Below, one piece after another: positions 23,071 through 34,660 of a stretch of DNA of 64,000 nt; positions within the stretch are counted from its first letter, which is position 1, and every line of letters begins with the position of its first letter. The position numbers were made by a program, and so were the translations under genes. Source of the DNA: Trissonchulus latispiculum (Eukaryota; Nematoda; Enoplea; Enoplida; Ironidae); the NCBI GenBank assembly GCA_030248195.1, contig JASAND010026250.1:1-64000 (forward strand), written 5' to 3'. Below the pieces are notes generated by a model. It ran no database searches, was not told where the DNA came from, and worked only from the letters and a program-made list of their open reading frames with translations.

Positions 23071-23387
23071 AGGCTGCTGTGAGCGCATCTGATTTAAAAC
23101 AACACCATGGCAAAAACGGATTCTAAGTACGGATTCCGCACCAAGTCACAGAAATTCTAGGAGCCTTTTCGGCAAAATGGGAGAAAATCTGTATTGTGTT
23201 ACATAGGAGTTTTTTGGCAGCAAATGGCAAGCTTTTGGCGCTTTTAACTCCAACAGTACATAGTGACATTGTGACAAGCTTCATACTCTTAGTGACCTCC
23301 CACAACTGAGTATGTATGTACCTCCATTTTGGCCATTCCATTTGCTGGCTACGCTTTCATGTAGCTCCATCCAGGCAGACACAATTG
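23071..23387. other. No gene recognised
   Basis: Intergenic sequence between a MITE and a hAT-like element. No coding, RNA or repeat signal was seen apart from the 8-bp target copy at its right edge. Confidence 0.35.
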
Positions 23388-23854
23388 TAGTGTTGTTTTA
23401 GTAACCGATTTTAGTTTCAGTCGGCGGATCCAAGACGGTTTCAGTTTCAGTTCCAGGTCTTCTTCCAGAACAGTTTCAGTCGGTATTTCAAAATAGTTTC
23501 AGTTTCAGTTGGAGTTTCAGTTTCAGTTCATTCGAAAAACTGCAGTTTCCAGCCCTGAGACATAATATAATGCATAAATTTATGATTATATATTTATACT
23601 CCTACTGCAGAGTACTTACGAAAAACCACTTAAAACCTTCAAATCTTCACCATCTTGTTTTGAGAAAAGACTGAAACTAGTTTTAGTATATACGAGTTTC
23701 AGGTCTTTACCCAATCTAGTTTCAGTTTCAGTCGGCCGCCGAAAATAGGTTCAGCTTCAGGTCTCATCCCAAAATAGTTTCAGTTTCAGTACCTGAAACT
23801 GAAACCTGTACAACCTGAAACCTAGTTTCAGTTTCAGTGCCTGAAACATCACTA
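23388..23854. mobile_element. hAT-like element, AGTTTC type
   Basis: The 8-bp repeat CACAATTG flanks it (23380-23387 and 23855-23862). Ends are TAGTGTTGTTTTAG and (inverted) TAGTGATGTTTCAGGC. Most of the element is AGTTTCAGTTTCAG-type units in same-strand orientation at left and mixed orientation at right, with a small AT-rich middle. Confidence 0.9.
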
Positions 23855-23862
23855 CACAATTG

Positions 23863-24440
23863 ATGCTGACAAGAGGTGTATTTTGAGCACTATTCAACAC
23901 AACTGCAGCGAGTGAGCGTGAACGTATATACACAATTGTGTGCTGGACAAGGTGTGAGGAGTCGCCAGATGTTTGGGCGCTTATTTGTCCGAAACAAAAG
24001 CTATTATAAGAATAGGTACAGGTTCAAAGTCACTTTCCAGTAACCTGTGTGAGTGAAGAAACGTTTTTGATCAAAAACCATTTTTCAAAATTTCACATTT
24101 TCTTTTCTGTGCTTAGCCAGTGAAGTGTAATAAATTTGAACAAATGTACATGACAAACGCACTTCTAAATCCCAAAATACGCAAAATCGAACCTGTAAGC
24201 TAATTTCTTCTTAGTTCGTGTTCCCGAAACATGCGAAATGCTAATTCAAAATTTTGACAGAGTTCAATTCAATTCTACTAACATCAAGTATTGTGTGTGT
24301 GTGTGTAAGCGATTCCCTCCTTCTCGGCGTTCTCAATCTACAAATCACTCAGCATCCTCCCTCAAAAGTTTATCCCATTATGTTCAATCAAGCACGTTGG
24401 CTGAGAAACTATTTAGCCCCGACGTCGAGATACTGCTCCT
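23863..24440. other. No gene recognised
   Basis: AT-rich sequence with a short (GT)n run near 24292. I found no exon or complete repeat. The stretch near 24070-24115 (TTTTCAAAATTTCACATTTTC) is shared with the dispersed repeat at 25440 and 27845. Confidence 0.35.
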
Positions 24441-27178
24441 TTTAGGAGCCGACTTGTTAGAATCCCCAGGAACCCGAGATTTCGAAAATCTAGAAAATCC
24501 GAAATTCCGGGTTTCATTCACGGAAAATCTAAAATTTTTAGTTTTGCACCCAATTTCTATCGCATCGCAATCAAAATTTTGTTTCCAAGATCGAATAGAG
24601 CTGGTCCTGCTGCGTATTTTTGCTTCTATAGGTTTTCCACCAAAATGCACTCAATTTCCGGAATTCAGGGTTTTCAATATTTCCGAATTTTAAAAATTTT
24701 CTCCAATACCCACAAGATGGGTATCACAGAGTTGGGAGTGGAAAAGATTTTCAGTGTCCACGTCCACGTTTGTCCACGCAGGTCTTGTCCACGTCCGCCC
24801 GCACTGCCCGCTTGTCCACGCTATTAAATTTTGTCCACCAGTGCCTGCATTTCAAAACATATTTTCTTTTAGTAATCCAGTTTAATTCTATATTAGAGCC
24901 AGGATTTTTTAGAATTACACTTTGCTTTTTAGTTTGCTTTGGAAAAGCTGGTGTTTTCTCTGGAAATTTAGTTTTTTTGCAGTATAAACACGTTTTCATG
25001 GGTTTTGTAGCATTAATACCATATGTAGTACATTGTTTTCGTCTCTTCCGGAGAAGAAACAACATGTATTGCTTTTCTTTTCGCACACAATGATATTTCA
25101 TTCAAATTACTTAAATTAAAGTCTTTCGAAAATGTTCAATGGTGGGAGATCTGGGGAGTGGGACCTTCCAGACTTTGAGAATTTTCAAAAATTCCGAAAA
25201 ATCAGGTCAGAAAACCTTTACTTTTCCAAAGTAAGAAGATATTATATACACTCAAAATTGGTAGAGATAAAAGTGTACACTTTTTCGAAAAAACTTAAAA
25301 CATCACTAAAATGAATAAGAATTTGCTTCTTCAGCTAAAAATTTAGTGTTTTTAAGTGTTTTGTAGTTTTAAAAAGTGCGAAAAAGAATAAAAACACAAA
25401 AGTTAGATTTTCAATAAAACTTGATGAGAAATTTTGAGAGATTAAGATTTTGACAGAAATGTAAATGTTTGTTTGATTTTTGTCAAAATTTTCAAGTTTG
25501 GACGCTTATTTCTCTTGAACAGACTGAATGACAAAACGCGAAACCATGAAAAATAGCCATCTGTAATTGTCTCAAAAATGAATCTGCAAAGCCGTTTTGT
25601 AATTGATTGTATGAGTTGAGAGAAATCTGTGTTCAAAACAATCTGGTTGCGATTTTCAAAATTTCACATTTTCGTTGCTGTGCCGCAGAGAGAGAGAGAG
25701 AGAGAGATGCCGCAGAGAGCTCTCCATTTGGACATAACATGGCCAGTTTTGGAACTCGATATTCAATTTTCGCTGTTATCTCTTAAATTGCAAGGAATCG
25801 AAAAATACTCTCAAGACTCAAGAGCAAAGTTAGGTCTTGGTGAGAGGATTTGAGTGACTATATGTTTGGCCGGTAGGGCGGCCGCAGTGGAAGTTATGGC
25901 GAATTTAATCTAATTTCTCTAAAACGCACAAGGTCCACCGCGACTTTTCTAAAATGTTTTATAGGCTAAACGATGTAATTGTAGCAATTTTGAATAAATT
26001 TCAACGACAATTGCGCTTTTAAAGCCCAAAAACGCCCACGCCTAAGCGAACCCGAACCAGCACCTTAAGCATTGTAATTTTTGAAAAAAATATGTTCATT
26101 ATGGTTCCTTTTCCCAGCAAACATCAAGTAATATAGTATCACACCAACGCCTGCAGGTGTATATATAGTATTAAAGCGATTTGAAAAGAAATGGGGCCAA
26201 AGCTAAAAAGTCACGATGCCAGCACAATAAAGCATAACAATGGAAAACTAAAATAGCCAATATGAAAACGGTTATATAAAGCTATGTTGAATTTCAACAC
26301 TTTTTATAAAAAACGGGTGACGAAACTTTTGTCCACATTTGTCCACGTTTGTCCGCGTGGACAAACCCTCTGTCCATATCCACTGGTCCCGCGGGTACCC
26401 GCGTCCACCTTCCAACTCTGAGGTATATATCATTCGAAAGCTCTTATCAAGCTGAACAGCTTTTATAATAGAACGAACTCTTCAAAATGCATTCAGTTCC
26501 CGGAATTCGCGGAAAGCGTATTTTCCGGATTCTATAAGTTTTCTCCAATACGCCTCAATATATATGGGTATGATTCGAAACCTCTTGATGAGCTGAACAA
26601 GTTTTGTAATAAAGCCAACTCGCAGAATTGAACCCACTTCTCGGAATTCACGAAGAACTTCCAAACTACAGTCAAATACGGATTTCGTGAATTCCGGGAA
26701 TTTGGTACATCTTTGGACATTGGTTCTATTACATTAAATCTAAATTTTGTTCAGCTCATCAAGAGCTTTCGGCTGATACATATGTTGTGTGTATTGGAGA
26801 AACTTTTTTAAATCCGGAAAATCAGGTTTTCGCTAATTCCGGGAATTGACTGTATTTTCAAGAGTTCGTTCTATTACAAAAGTTATTCAGATCGATGACA
26901 GCTTTCGAATGATACCCATGTTGTCGGTGTTGGAGAAAGTTTTAAAATTTGGAAGTTTTGAAAACCCGGAATTCCCGAAATTGAGTGCATTTTCCTGAAA
27001 ATCTTGTAAGAGCAACAGTATGCAGCGTAACCAGCTCTATTCGATCGTGGAAAAAAATTTTGATTGCGATAGAAATTGGGCGAAAAATTAAAAATTTTAG
27101 ATTTTCCGTGAATGAAACCCGGAATTTTGGATTTTTCCGGAATTTCGACATCTCGGATTCCTGTGGTTTCTAAAAATA
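24440..27178. repeat. Large inverted repeat (arms about 280 bp), interrupted
   Basis: The left arm 24440-24722 and right arm 26905-27178 are inverted matches: GATTTCGAAAATCTAG, ATTCACGGAAAATCTAAAAT, CGATCGAATAGAGCTG and TCAATTTCCGGAATTC are each found complemented on the other side. The hAT-like element at 24727-26420 splits the left side. Between it and the right arm (26430-26900) are diverged subrepeats around ATTCGAAA..CTCTT...GAGCTGAAC. Confidence 0.8.
24727..26420. mobile_element. hAT-like element, GTCCACG type
   Basis: Ends CAGAGTTGGGAG and (inverted) CAGAGTTGGAAGGTGGACGC. Next to each end are TTGTCCACGT-like units (24755-24840 and 26325-26412). Flanks GGGTATCA and AGGTATATATCA look like a target duplication altered by a TA-repeat expansion, so the duplication is degenerate. 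No transposase was recognised in the 1.5 kb centre. Confidence 0.78.
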
Positions 27179-27844
27179 TATACATTGGTGGGATTTTCTT
27201 CAAAAGTTCATCTGCTATAAACGGTCGAAGTATGTACACACATTTCTTGGTCATACTATAGTTATTAGAATCAGCGTCATCAGTAATCAGTAACGTTTTT
27301 TCATAAAGCTACTGATTGCTGAATACTGATTTACTGATAAACAATCGGTAAAATGTATAGTCAGTATTCTAAGCCAAAGCCGAAGCCAAACACGGAATTG
27401 AATAAAAGTTTACACACGAGCCAAATGGTATTTACCTTAAATAGTACAAGTTGAAATTTTTGTGCAAGAATTGTTAATAATTAATAATGTTGATTCAATA
27501 ATGGATATCAAACAATGAAAATTGAATTCGCAAGCAGTCAAATTTGGGCGGCTTAAGGTGCTGCTTCGAGTATTTGCACAAAATTTTGAAAGACTGTAAA
27601 TTACTTAAGTCTCGGAATTCAACGATAATTTCATTATCATTTTAAAGCTGTGCTTGTTACAGCTAGGTAGGGCATACCTGTCTCATTTCATCTCTTCGAC
27701 TTGAACACGCGATAACAAGAAAACAATTTGTAACATGGATTTCTCGAAATGTGGGAAGGCTAAAGAAAAGCAACCAGTTCAGGCTTCAAAAGAAACGTGT
27801 TCCCGAGGGCTATTTTTTCTGAAATCTTTTAGTGATCAGGTAAG

Positions 27845-28090
27845 CTCTAGATTTTGAGAAAAATGTAACATTTTGTCTTATTTTCGTCAAACTTTTCAAG
27901 TTTGGCTGCTTATTTCAATCGAAACAGAAAGACAAAACGCGAAATCATGAAAAATAATCGTCGGCAATTGTCCCAAAAATGCTTGTCTAAACCGTTTTCT
28001 AAGAAGGTTATGGTTTCATGAGTTGAGAGAAATCCGTGTTCAAAACCATCTGTTTTCGATTTTCAAAATTTCACATTTTCGTTGGTTTTG
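27845..28090 (+). repeat. Dispersed repeat, direct copy of 25440-25690
   Basis: Shared strings in the same order in both copies include TTTTCAAGTTTGG.CGCTTATTTC, GACAAAACGCGAAA.CATGAAAAATA, TGAGTTGAGAGAAATC and TTCAAAATTTCACATTTTCG. The other copy lies inside the GTCCACG hAT-like element. Ends are not defined. Confidence 0.7.
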
Positions 28091-29135
28091 TGTAAGTGTT
28101 TTCATAAGCGCAAAACTTCCGGGGCACACCTGTTAATTTCTATCCCAAATGTAGAGCTAATTGTTGAATGCCAGAACTCTGTCGTCGACCATCTTTGCCA
28201 GAAACGCAAAGCTTCCTGCGAGCGATAGCAACGATATTGCTTCTCTGACCTTCGTCTACAAAATCAGAATTTCCACATTCTTTCAATCAACCTAATTTGC
28301 ATATGGTGGTGTAGATCCATACTTTCAGCGTTGTTGACAAGACTGGTATTATTCATTTCTGAATTGAACTAACTGGCTGAGTAGCCATGACAGCGTAGCC
28401 TTGCGTGTAGTATTAATACTCTGAATTTGTGCATGCTAGTCAGACAGAAACCACTATAATTGGGCGGCATGGCCACTCAAGTACTCGCTGAAATGCCCAA
28501 GCACAAAAAGAAGACAGATCTGAATTTTCGCTTTTACCCCATCCGCGCGAGAAATCGTACAAGAATGAAAAATCTCCCATGTGCTTGTTATTGACCAGTT
28601 TCTTGTTTATTTTCCCATGGTATTCTATTCAGTGCCGCTACCATTCTAATTAAAAACCGAACAGGTCGTTACAAAATATTCACTGTATCCATGTGGGTGC
28701 AAAATTATATAGTTTTCCATTTATATGTTTTACTTAATATCCAAGAACTATAAATTCTTGAAAACTCATTTGAAGCAAAGCAAACGTAAACAACCATTAT
28801 TTGAATATTTCATAAATGCGAAACTGAAGTTGTCCAAAATGGAATTGCAATAAAATAAAATAAAAACAATCGAAGTTACTATAATGGAAGTAACTAAAAG
28901 CCATTCTTGTGTAATGCCAAATTCACTACAACTGAGCAAACGATAAATGTAAACTTGCTAAGCAGGACATAATGAAAAATAAAGCCTTGTGTGTAAAATC
29001 TTCAGTCCGGCTATGTCTGCCTATATCAAAACTGTGTCGAAGTTTTGTGCGCTAAAATGAATTTTCAGAAAAATGTTTGTAAAAAATGGTCATGAAAGGG
29101 AATAAAACGAGAAAAATGGAATATTATTGCGCGAT
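28091..29135. other. Upstream flank of the AF10-type gene
   Basis: No coding exon or repeat with clear ends. An upstream noncoding exon and promoter of the AF10-type gene may lie here, but I see no TATA box or other element I can defend. Confidence 0.3.
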
Positions 29136-29244
29136 ATGAAGGATATGGTTGGCGGTTGCTGTGTTTGTGCAGACGAGAGTGGTTGGAAGGAAAATCCGTT
29201 GGTTTATTGTGATGGAATTGACTGTGATGTCGCAGTTCATCAAG
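29136..29244 (+). CDS. MLLT10: AF10/MLLT10-type PHD protein, exon 1
   Basis: The start ATG at 29136 opens MKDMVGGCCVCADESGW, matching insect Alhambra and human AF10 (MKEMIGGCCVC). It carries the first zinc ligands of the N-terminal PHD finger and ENPLVYCDG. It ends CATCAAG/gtagac in phase 1. An upstream in-frame stop lies at 29103-29105, so if translation starts further upstream another exon would be needed. Confidence 0.9.
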
Positions 29245-29399
29245 GTAGACACAAATCCAAATCACCTGCGTCTGCGTGTAGATAAATTAACAGCGTCACT
29301 ATTTCTGTAACAAAGTGGATCCGTTGGTATGTACTGAATAAACCCAGTGCGAAATCTATATTGTGTAGCAATGAAAGGTGCCTTGGAAAAACCTTAAAC

Positions 29400-29850
29400 A
29401 GAAAGTGGAGTAGCCCTCCCCAGCCTCCCCCTCCCCCAGATAGGTGTGAAAGAAATTTTGAGCGTAGGGAGATATATATGTCTGGCAAAAATGCTGGGGA
29501 GGGTGTCCCCAAAATTGCCAAACCAAAACACTAAATTTCAATTTTTTGCACGGAAATATTCTGGAGGGGTAGGGTCGCTGGGCTTGTAGTTGTAGCCCCC
29601 CCCGGCCCCACGTGTGTTAAGGGGTAGGGTTTTTTGCACGGAAATATTCTGGAGGGGTAGGGTCGCTGAGCTTGTAGCCACGTGTGTTAAGGGGTAGGGG
29701 GAATATGATGGCCCCTCCCCCAAATGGACAGGTCCCCGCTCCCCCCCCCCCAACTTAAAAAATTTGGGATACCCTCCTAAATTTTTCTTACCCCTCCTCC
29801 AAACTGACTTGACGAACCACCCCCCCCCCCCCCCCGTTGTCTTGTTAGCC
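29400..29850. repeat. G/C-run repeat block in AF10 intron 1
   Basis: An 88-bp offset tandem duplication (TTTTTTGCACGGAAATATTC from 29542 and again from 29630, each continuing with TGGAGGGGTAGGGTCGCTG) is embedded in C/G-run sequence. Long C runs occur near 29741 and 29820, with a G run at 29897. It resembles the G/C-run elements but lacks their CCGG hairpin. Confidence 0.6.
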
Positions 29851-30071
29851 GGACACCCTCCATAATTTCAGCCTTTTTATGCTCCCCCAAGCAGTGGGGG
29901 GGGGGAGGGTTTTCCAACAAATTATCGTGGGTGGTGAAAAATCCCCAAACCCCCAATATTGCGCCTGTGTAGCAACTTCAATGTTGCTGCTGGTCAAATT
30001 ATTTTTTGTACAAATACAAGTGTCATCCAATAAATTTTGTCCAAGCTTACGTACTGCTTTGGTTTCTTTAG

Positions 30072-30206
30072 CTTGCTACGGAATTGTGAACGTCCCTGAA
30101 GGTGAATGGCTTTGTGATAAGTGCAAGTCACAAGAACGTTCTGCTCGTGTTCGATGTGAATTATGCCCTGGTAGAATTGGAGCCTTGAAACACACTGATA
30201 GCAATG
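30072..30206 (+). CDS. MLLT10: AF10/MLLT10-type PHD protein, exon 2
   Basis: Acceptor TTCTTTAG, donor AATG/gttagt. It encodes ACYGIVNVPEGEWLCDKC, completing PHD1, then SQERSARVRCELCP, the zinc knuckle and start of the extended PHD. Phase 1 on both sides agrees with the neighbours. Confidence 0.93.
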
Positions 30207-30584
30207 GTTAGTTTCTCTGCAAATTAAAAAGAATGTTTTGTTATTTCCTGAATTTTGACGGTTGGTCAGTGGCGTTACCAAAAAATCGGCATTGGGGGGG
30301 TGAGCCGGGGGAAGTTGGAACAGACATATTTGCCGGGAATCTCTGGAGACTGGAGAGCATAAAGAAAAGATTATCTAGTTACTAGTCTCATTAGTTCTCT
30401 CTAGGATTCTGTGCTTTCCAGGAATTATGAGGGGCACAAGTCCGAGGAACCACTACTTATTCAGTGTATTCAAGTTCGGGGTACTGATGGCGGTTTTGGG
30501 GCGCTCCTTTGCGTCGATTAGTTCATGTTTACTCTCCAATAGTTGTCAACGATTCGTTCGTTGTCTAGTTTGTCCAGAAGCAGC

Positions 30585-30945
30585 GCCAGGATTTTTTTGA
30601 ATGGGGGGCCGCGGCCGACCCTAAACTTGGCGATCTTTTTTGAGAAAACCCAAAATTTTTAGATGTATATATTTAGGCTTTTAGATGTATATATTTAGGC
30701 TTTTAGATGTATTTTGGCTAATTTCCAGAAAAATTTTCTGAATTTAGCATCAAATTGAGAATTTAGTATATAAATAAGTAAACTTGTAAATTTTAAAACG
30801 ATTTCATAAACATTTTGAATTATATATAGCGGAAAATGTTCAATAACGATAGGGGCCTGACACTTCGAAGGGAGGGGTCCAAATCACAAAGGGAGGAGCC
30901 CGGGGCCTCTGTTCCCTTCCCCTGGCGCCGCCACTCCGAGGGACA
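30585..30945. mobile_element. Possible degenerate DNA element in AF10 intron 2
   Basis: The left GCGCCAGGATTTTTTTGAATG and right ...CCCCTGGCGC boundaries are short inverted matches with G-rich interiors. A 22-bp unit (TTTTAGATGTATATATTTAGGC) occurs about three times at 30656-30715. No target duplication was confirmed. Confidence 0.4.
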
Positions 30946-31623
30946 AGGAATGTTTAAGAGGAACTTTTTAAAAATATTCTAAAAATAGCGCTATTTTTTA
31001 TCAACAATGTATATAAACGTTGATTTTTATCACAACAATACATGTAGGCAGACTTAGTGGTCATTTAGTGGCAAAGGGAAAAATTGATTGTACAAATCTC
31101 GGGCGAAGCTGGAATATTTTTTAAAGTAGACCTTCTGAGCTTATTTTTCAGAGCAAAACTTAGCACCTATATAAATGGGGGAATGATTTAGGAGTTGACT
31201 CTGGTTTAGGAGGGAATGAATTGGGGGAAGTAGTTCTGACCCCCCCTCCTCCTATTCGGGGGGAAGTAGTTTGTGACTCCTCCTCCTCCTCCACTAGGAT
31301 AACCTCAGGGATTTATTCAGATTCAATTTCAGCCAGAATTGGAACGTTTTCGTGCCCTAAAATGAACATGACCTTTCAGTTGATTTCACACTTCGTGTGT
31401 GCCCGGCGAAAGACTTTTCAATGTGGAATGAGCATACTGCATGTCAAAAAAATTTGGAGTGCGCTGTTCCTCTTCCCTTACCTTGCATTGGCTGAGGCTG
31501 AGATGTTAGCCGGACTAATTTATTACCTCTGTTACAGAAACAGATGTCCTTATTAACACCTTGCTTCTAATTAAGTGGTTCCTCATGTCCTCAAATATCT
31601 TCATTATTGTGTTTGCTTTGTAG

Positions 31624-31733
31624 GTTGGGCTCATGTGGTCTGTGCATTGTATATTCCGGAAGTTCGGTTTGGGAACGTCACTACAATGGATCCTGTTGTT
31701 CTCTCCCATGTACCTCAGGAGCGTTTCAATAAA
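31624..31733 (+). CDS. MLLT10: AF10/MLLT10-type PHD protein, exon 3
   Basis: Acceptor CTTTGTAG, donor AATAAA/gtgtgt. It encodes GWAHVVCALYIPEVRFGNVT and TMDPVVLSHVPQERFNK, a nearly invariant block of the extended PHD finger of the AF10/BRPF/JADE group, closest to AF10 by its VRFGNVTTM wording. Confidence 0.95.
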
Positions 31734-32976
31734 GTGTGTTTGACCACTTTTGTGTTTGACTCGAAAGAAATTGCTTGTTATGGTTGTATATACTCACTTT
31801 TACCCAGGGCCGTATCGAGAATTGAAAATGAGTGATCCAACCCGAAAGGAGGATCCGGACCTAATTTATCCCAAAAATATTAGCAAATTTACACCAAAAT
31901 ACCTAAATTTTCAGAAAATACGCACTGAAAATTTTCAAAAAGGATGCTCGAAACGATTTTTACGTTATTTTATACATTAACGTTTTAAAGCATTTTAAAT
32001 GTGTAATTTATCGTATTGCCATGTCAGAGAGGAATCTTAGAAAATTTTAAGTAATTTTTAGCACGACCGTGCGTGACTTTTCGCGATTTCACATTTCACA
32101 ACATAAATAAATAAACGCGGCGTATTTTGCTTATCTCATATTCCATCTTGCGTCTATCTTATCCCTTTCGGGGGGCATGCCATAGCTTTTTTTAGCAGTA
32201 AACCGAAAATTTACCGTTAACTACCATGAGGCCTTGCGAAGAGCTTCAAAATGAGCCATAAAACAGCTCTCTAGCACTTACGGTTGGTGAGAAATTTTCG
32301 ACCAAACGGATGGGAAAAACCCAATGCTGAAAAACCCATGGGCGGGAAAATAACCCAGACGAATTTTTGCTGGAAGCATGCCAGAACAGTTTTGACTATA
32401 CCATTCGAAAGAGCGGGTCATTTTTAGTACATCTGCATCTACAAAATATCAATATTTTTGCAAAAGTTCATGTCAAATTGACTTAAAAATTTTGTATGTT
32501 TGACACGTAAACAGGCAAATTTTCGAAATTTTTGAAATTTGCTTAATTTCTCCAGATTAAGCATCCTATCACATAGAAAACGTGTTTTTATTGCATTTAA
32601 AGCTAAACCCGACCTATTTTAGTGGAAAATTGGCGATTTTTGACGAAATTGACACGGCACCATGTTATGTTTTGGCCACCTGGACCACACATACAAGGTT
32701 GAACATAGGTAAAATCTATACCAAATCTATCTGTTGCGCTATTTGTATAGTAAGCCAAAAATAAATATGCAAAAATCGACTAAAAACCTAAAAACCTAAA
32801 AATTTTTGAAAATTTGGCCTGAGAGATTTTTTCAGGGCAAACGTTGGTACCAAAAGGGCACCCACTTTTCTTGAGGGGGAGAAGGTTTTTTGGGGGGATG
32901 GGGGGCGCAGATTTGCTACCCTTGACAACAGTCCTGGTTTTCGTGAAATGTACAGTACATAGGCTGTTTTGTTTAG

Positions 32977-33080
32977 GTCTGTTATATCTGCGATCGACAC
33001 GGCGATACCGTTAAAGCTTCTACCGGTGCTTGTATGCAGTGCAACAAAAATGGCTGCAAGCTGTGCTTCCATGTGACCTG
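32977..33080 (+). CDS. MLLT10: AF10/MLLT10-type PHD protein, exon 4
   Basis: Acceptor TTGTTTAG, donor ACCTG/gtatgt. It encodes VCYICDRHGDTVKASTGACM followed by QCNKNGCKLCFHVT, supplying most zinc ligands of the second half of the extended PHD. Compared with AF10, Cys stands next to FHVTC where Gln-Ala is usual. The phase 0 start follows exon 3. Confidence 0.94.
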
Positions 33081-33248
33081 GTATGTTTGTTACGTGTGTG
33101 TCTCTTCTACAGTTGTGTTGGGCACTCAGGGATGTTATCTGAACGAATGTTTTTATTTTTAATGGTCGCGCAACAGTATTCCTGCAGTGGTGTTTTGCAA
33201 GGTTTACATTAATTATGCGTATTTGTATATATTTTTCTTTTATTTTAG

Positions 33249-33339
33249 CGCTCAGCGCGAAGGCCATTTGTGTGAAGAATCTGGTCAGAACCTTAATATC
33301 AAATATACAGGATATTGTGATACCCATATTAAGAAAATG
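33249..33339 (+). CDS. MLLT10: AF10/MLLT10-type PHD protein, exon 5
   Basis: Acceptor TTTATTTTAG, donor AAAATG/gttcgt. It reads CAQREGHLCEESGQNLNIKY followed by TGYCDTHIKKM and closes the extended PHD (final Cys and His). The downstream intron is loaded with two transposons. Confidence 0.92.
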
Positions 33340-33444
33340 GTTCGTTCTTGTGTGCTCAACTTTTTAACTTTTAATTTTTCCGTCATTTTTACTGTCTGGT
33401 ATTTTTTATCAGGGTATTTTTGGGCTGAGCTGAAGAGCTTGGTA

Positions 33445-34093
33445 CAGTATAGCTCAAAACAAAGCTAATTTTTTGCGAAGTTCGAAAACTCCACGAACTT
33501 CGCGAAGCAAGCGACATTTCGCTAAATTTAGTGAACTGCGCAAAAAAGTTAGCGAACTTCGCGAAATCGTTAGCTAGCTAATTTAGGGTTTTCTCCATAT
33601 CAACCAGAAATTGGTAAAAGATTTTAAAATATAATTTGGACTCAAGATTTGGTGCCTTCGCGAAGTTCGCTTAATTTTAGCGAAGTTTGTATAATTTCGC
33701 GAAATTCGCCAAGATTTTAGGGAAATTCGCGAAGATTTTAGCGAATTTCGCGAAGATTTTGGAGAAGTGCAAACGAATTTCGCTTAAATCTTCGCGAACT
33801 TCGCATAAAGTTGGCGAAACTCTACGCGAAATTCGCTAAAATCTTGGAGAATTTCGTGAAATTAAGCGAACTTCGCTAAACTTAAGCGAACTTCGCGAAG
33901 GCACCAAATCTTGTGTCCAAATTAGATTTTAAAATTTTTTTACCAATTTCTGGTAGATATGGAGAAAACCCCTCAAATTAGCTAGCTAACGATTTCGCGA
34001 AGTTCTCTAGATTTAGCGAAATGTCGCTTGCTTCGCGAAGTTCGTTGAGTTTGCGAACTTCGCAAAAAATTAACTTTGTTTTGAGCTATACTG
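33445..34093. mobile_element. TA-flanked foldback element in AF10 intron 5
   Basis: TA dinucleotides at 33443 and 34094 flank CAGTATAGCTCAAAACAAAG and its perfect inverse. The whole element folds on itself, and its arms are filled with GCGAACTTCGC-type units in both orientations. TA target and CAGT ends fit a Tc1/mariner-type MITE. A worn right end of the same family is at 53305-53390. Confidence 0.88.
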
Positions 34094-34165
34094 TAGAATG
34101 TAGAAAAACTCGCTGGTTTTGTGCTTAAAGCTCCAACAACACCCAAAGTTCTAAGTTGTATATAC

Positions 34166-34600
34166 CCTTCCAGGGTATTTTTTACAGGGGGTGGGGCGGG
34201 CCCCCCCCCGAAATTGACCTCCCCCCCGAACCCTCCCGGGATTTTTGCTTCCCCCCCGGGATTTTTTGGAGGCCTAAATTTTTGCCAAAAATAGGCCAAT
34301 TTTCAAAAATTTTCCGGCTTCGCCGGAGATTTTTTCGTAAAAATAGCTATCTTTAGTTCAAATCGTGGCATTTCTGAGCACTTTTTGAGTTTCACCATGC
34401 ACAATACGCCAAAAAAATACCATTTTTTCGCTCATGTTTGCAAAAAATCTTCCCCCCGAAAATGTCTTCCCCCCTCCCGGAAAAAAATCCCTAAAAAATA
34501 CCATGCCCTTCTAAAATCTGCTTTTAAAAGAGTTCAATTTCAGCAAAAATTTCTGAAAGCTTTTAGCTTGCCCCCCCCCGGAGAATTTTTAGCAAAGCCA
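34166..34600. mobile_element. G/C-run element with CCGG hairpin core, in AF10 intron 5
   Basis: It contains AATTTTCCGGCTTCGCCGG near 34309, flanked by C-run segments (CCCCCCGAAATTGACC, CTTCCCCCC), and is alignable to the element at 54507-54896. TTGTATATAC occurs at 34156-34165 and 34601-34610 and might be a target copy, but the true ends are uncertain. It stops 60 bp before exon 6. Confidence 0.7.
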
Positions 34601-34660
34601 TTGTATATACATAAACAGTCCCTTGGTTTTTGTACAGCTGGTATTTTAATTTCTTTTCAG

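Noticed and set aside
34385..34660. Open reading upstream of AF10 exon 6 that extends it by 92 codons
   Set aside because: This stretch is the right half of a G/C-run transposon and is preceded by no usable splice site; a clean acceptor lies at 34651-34660.
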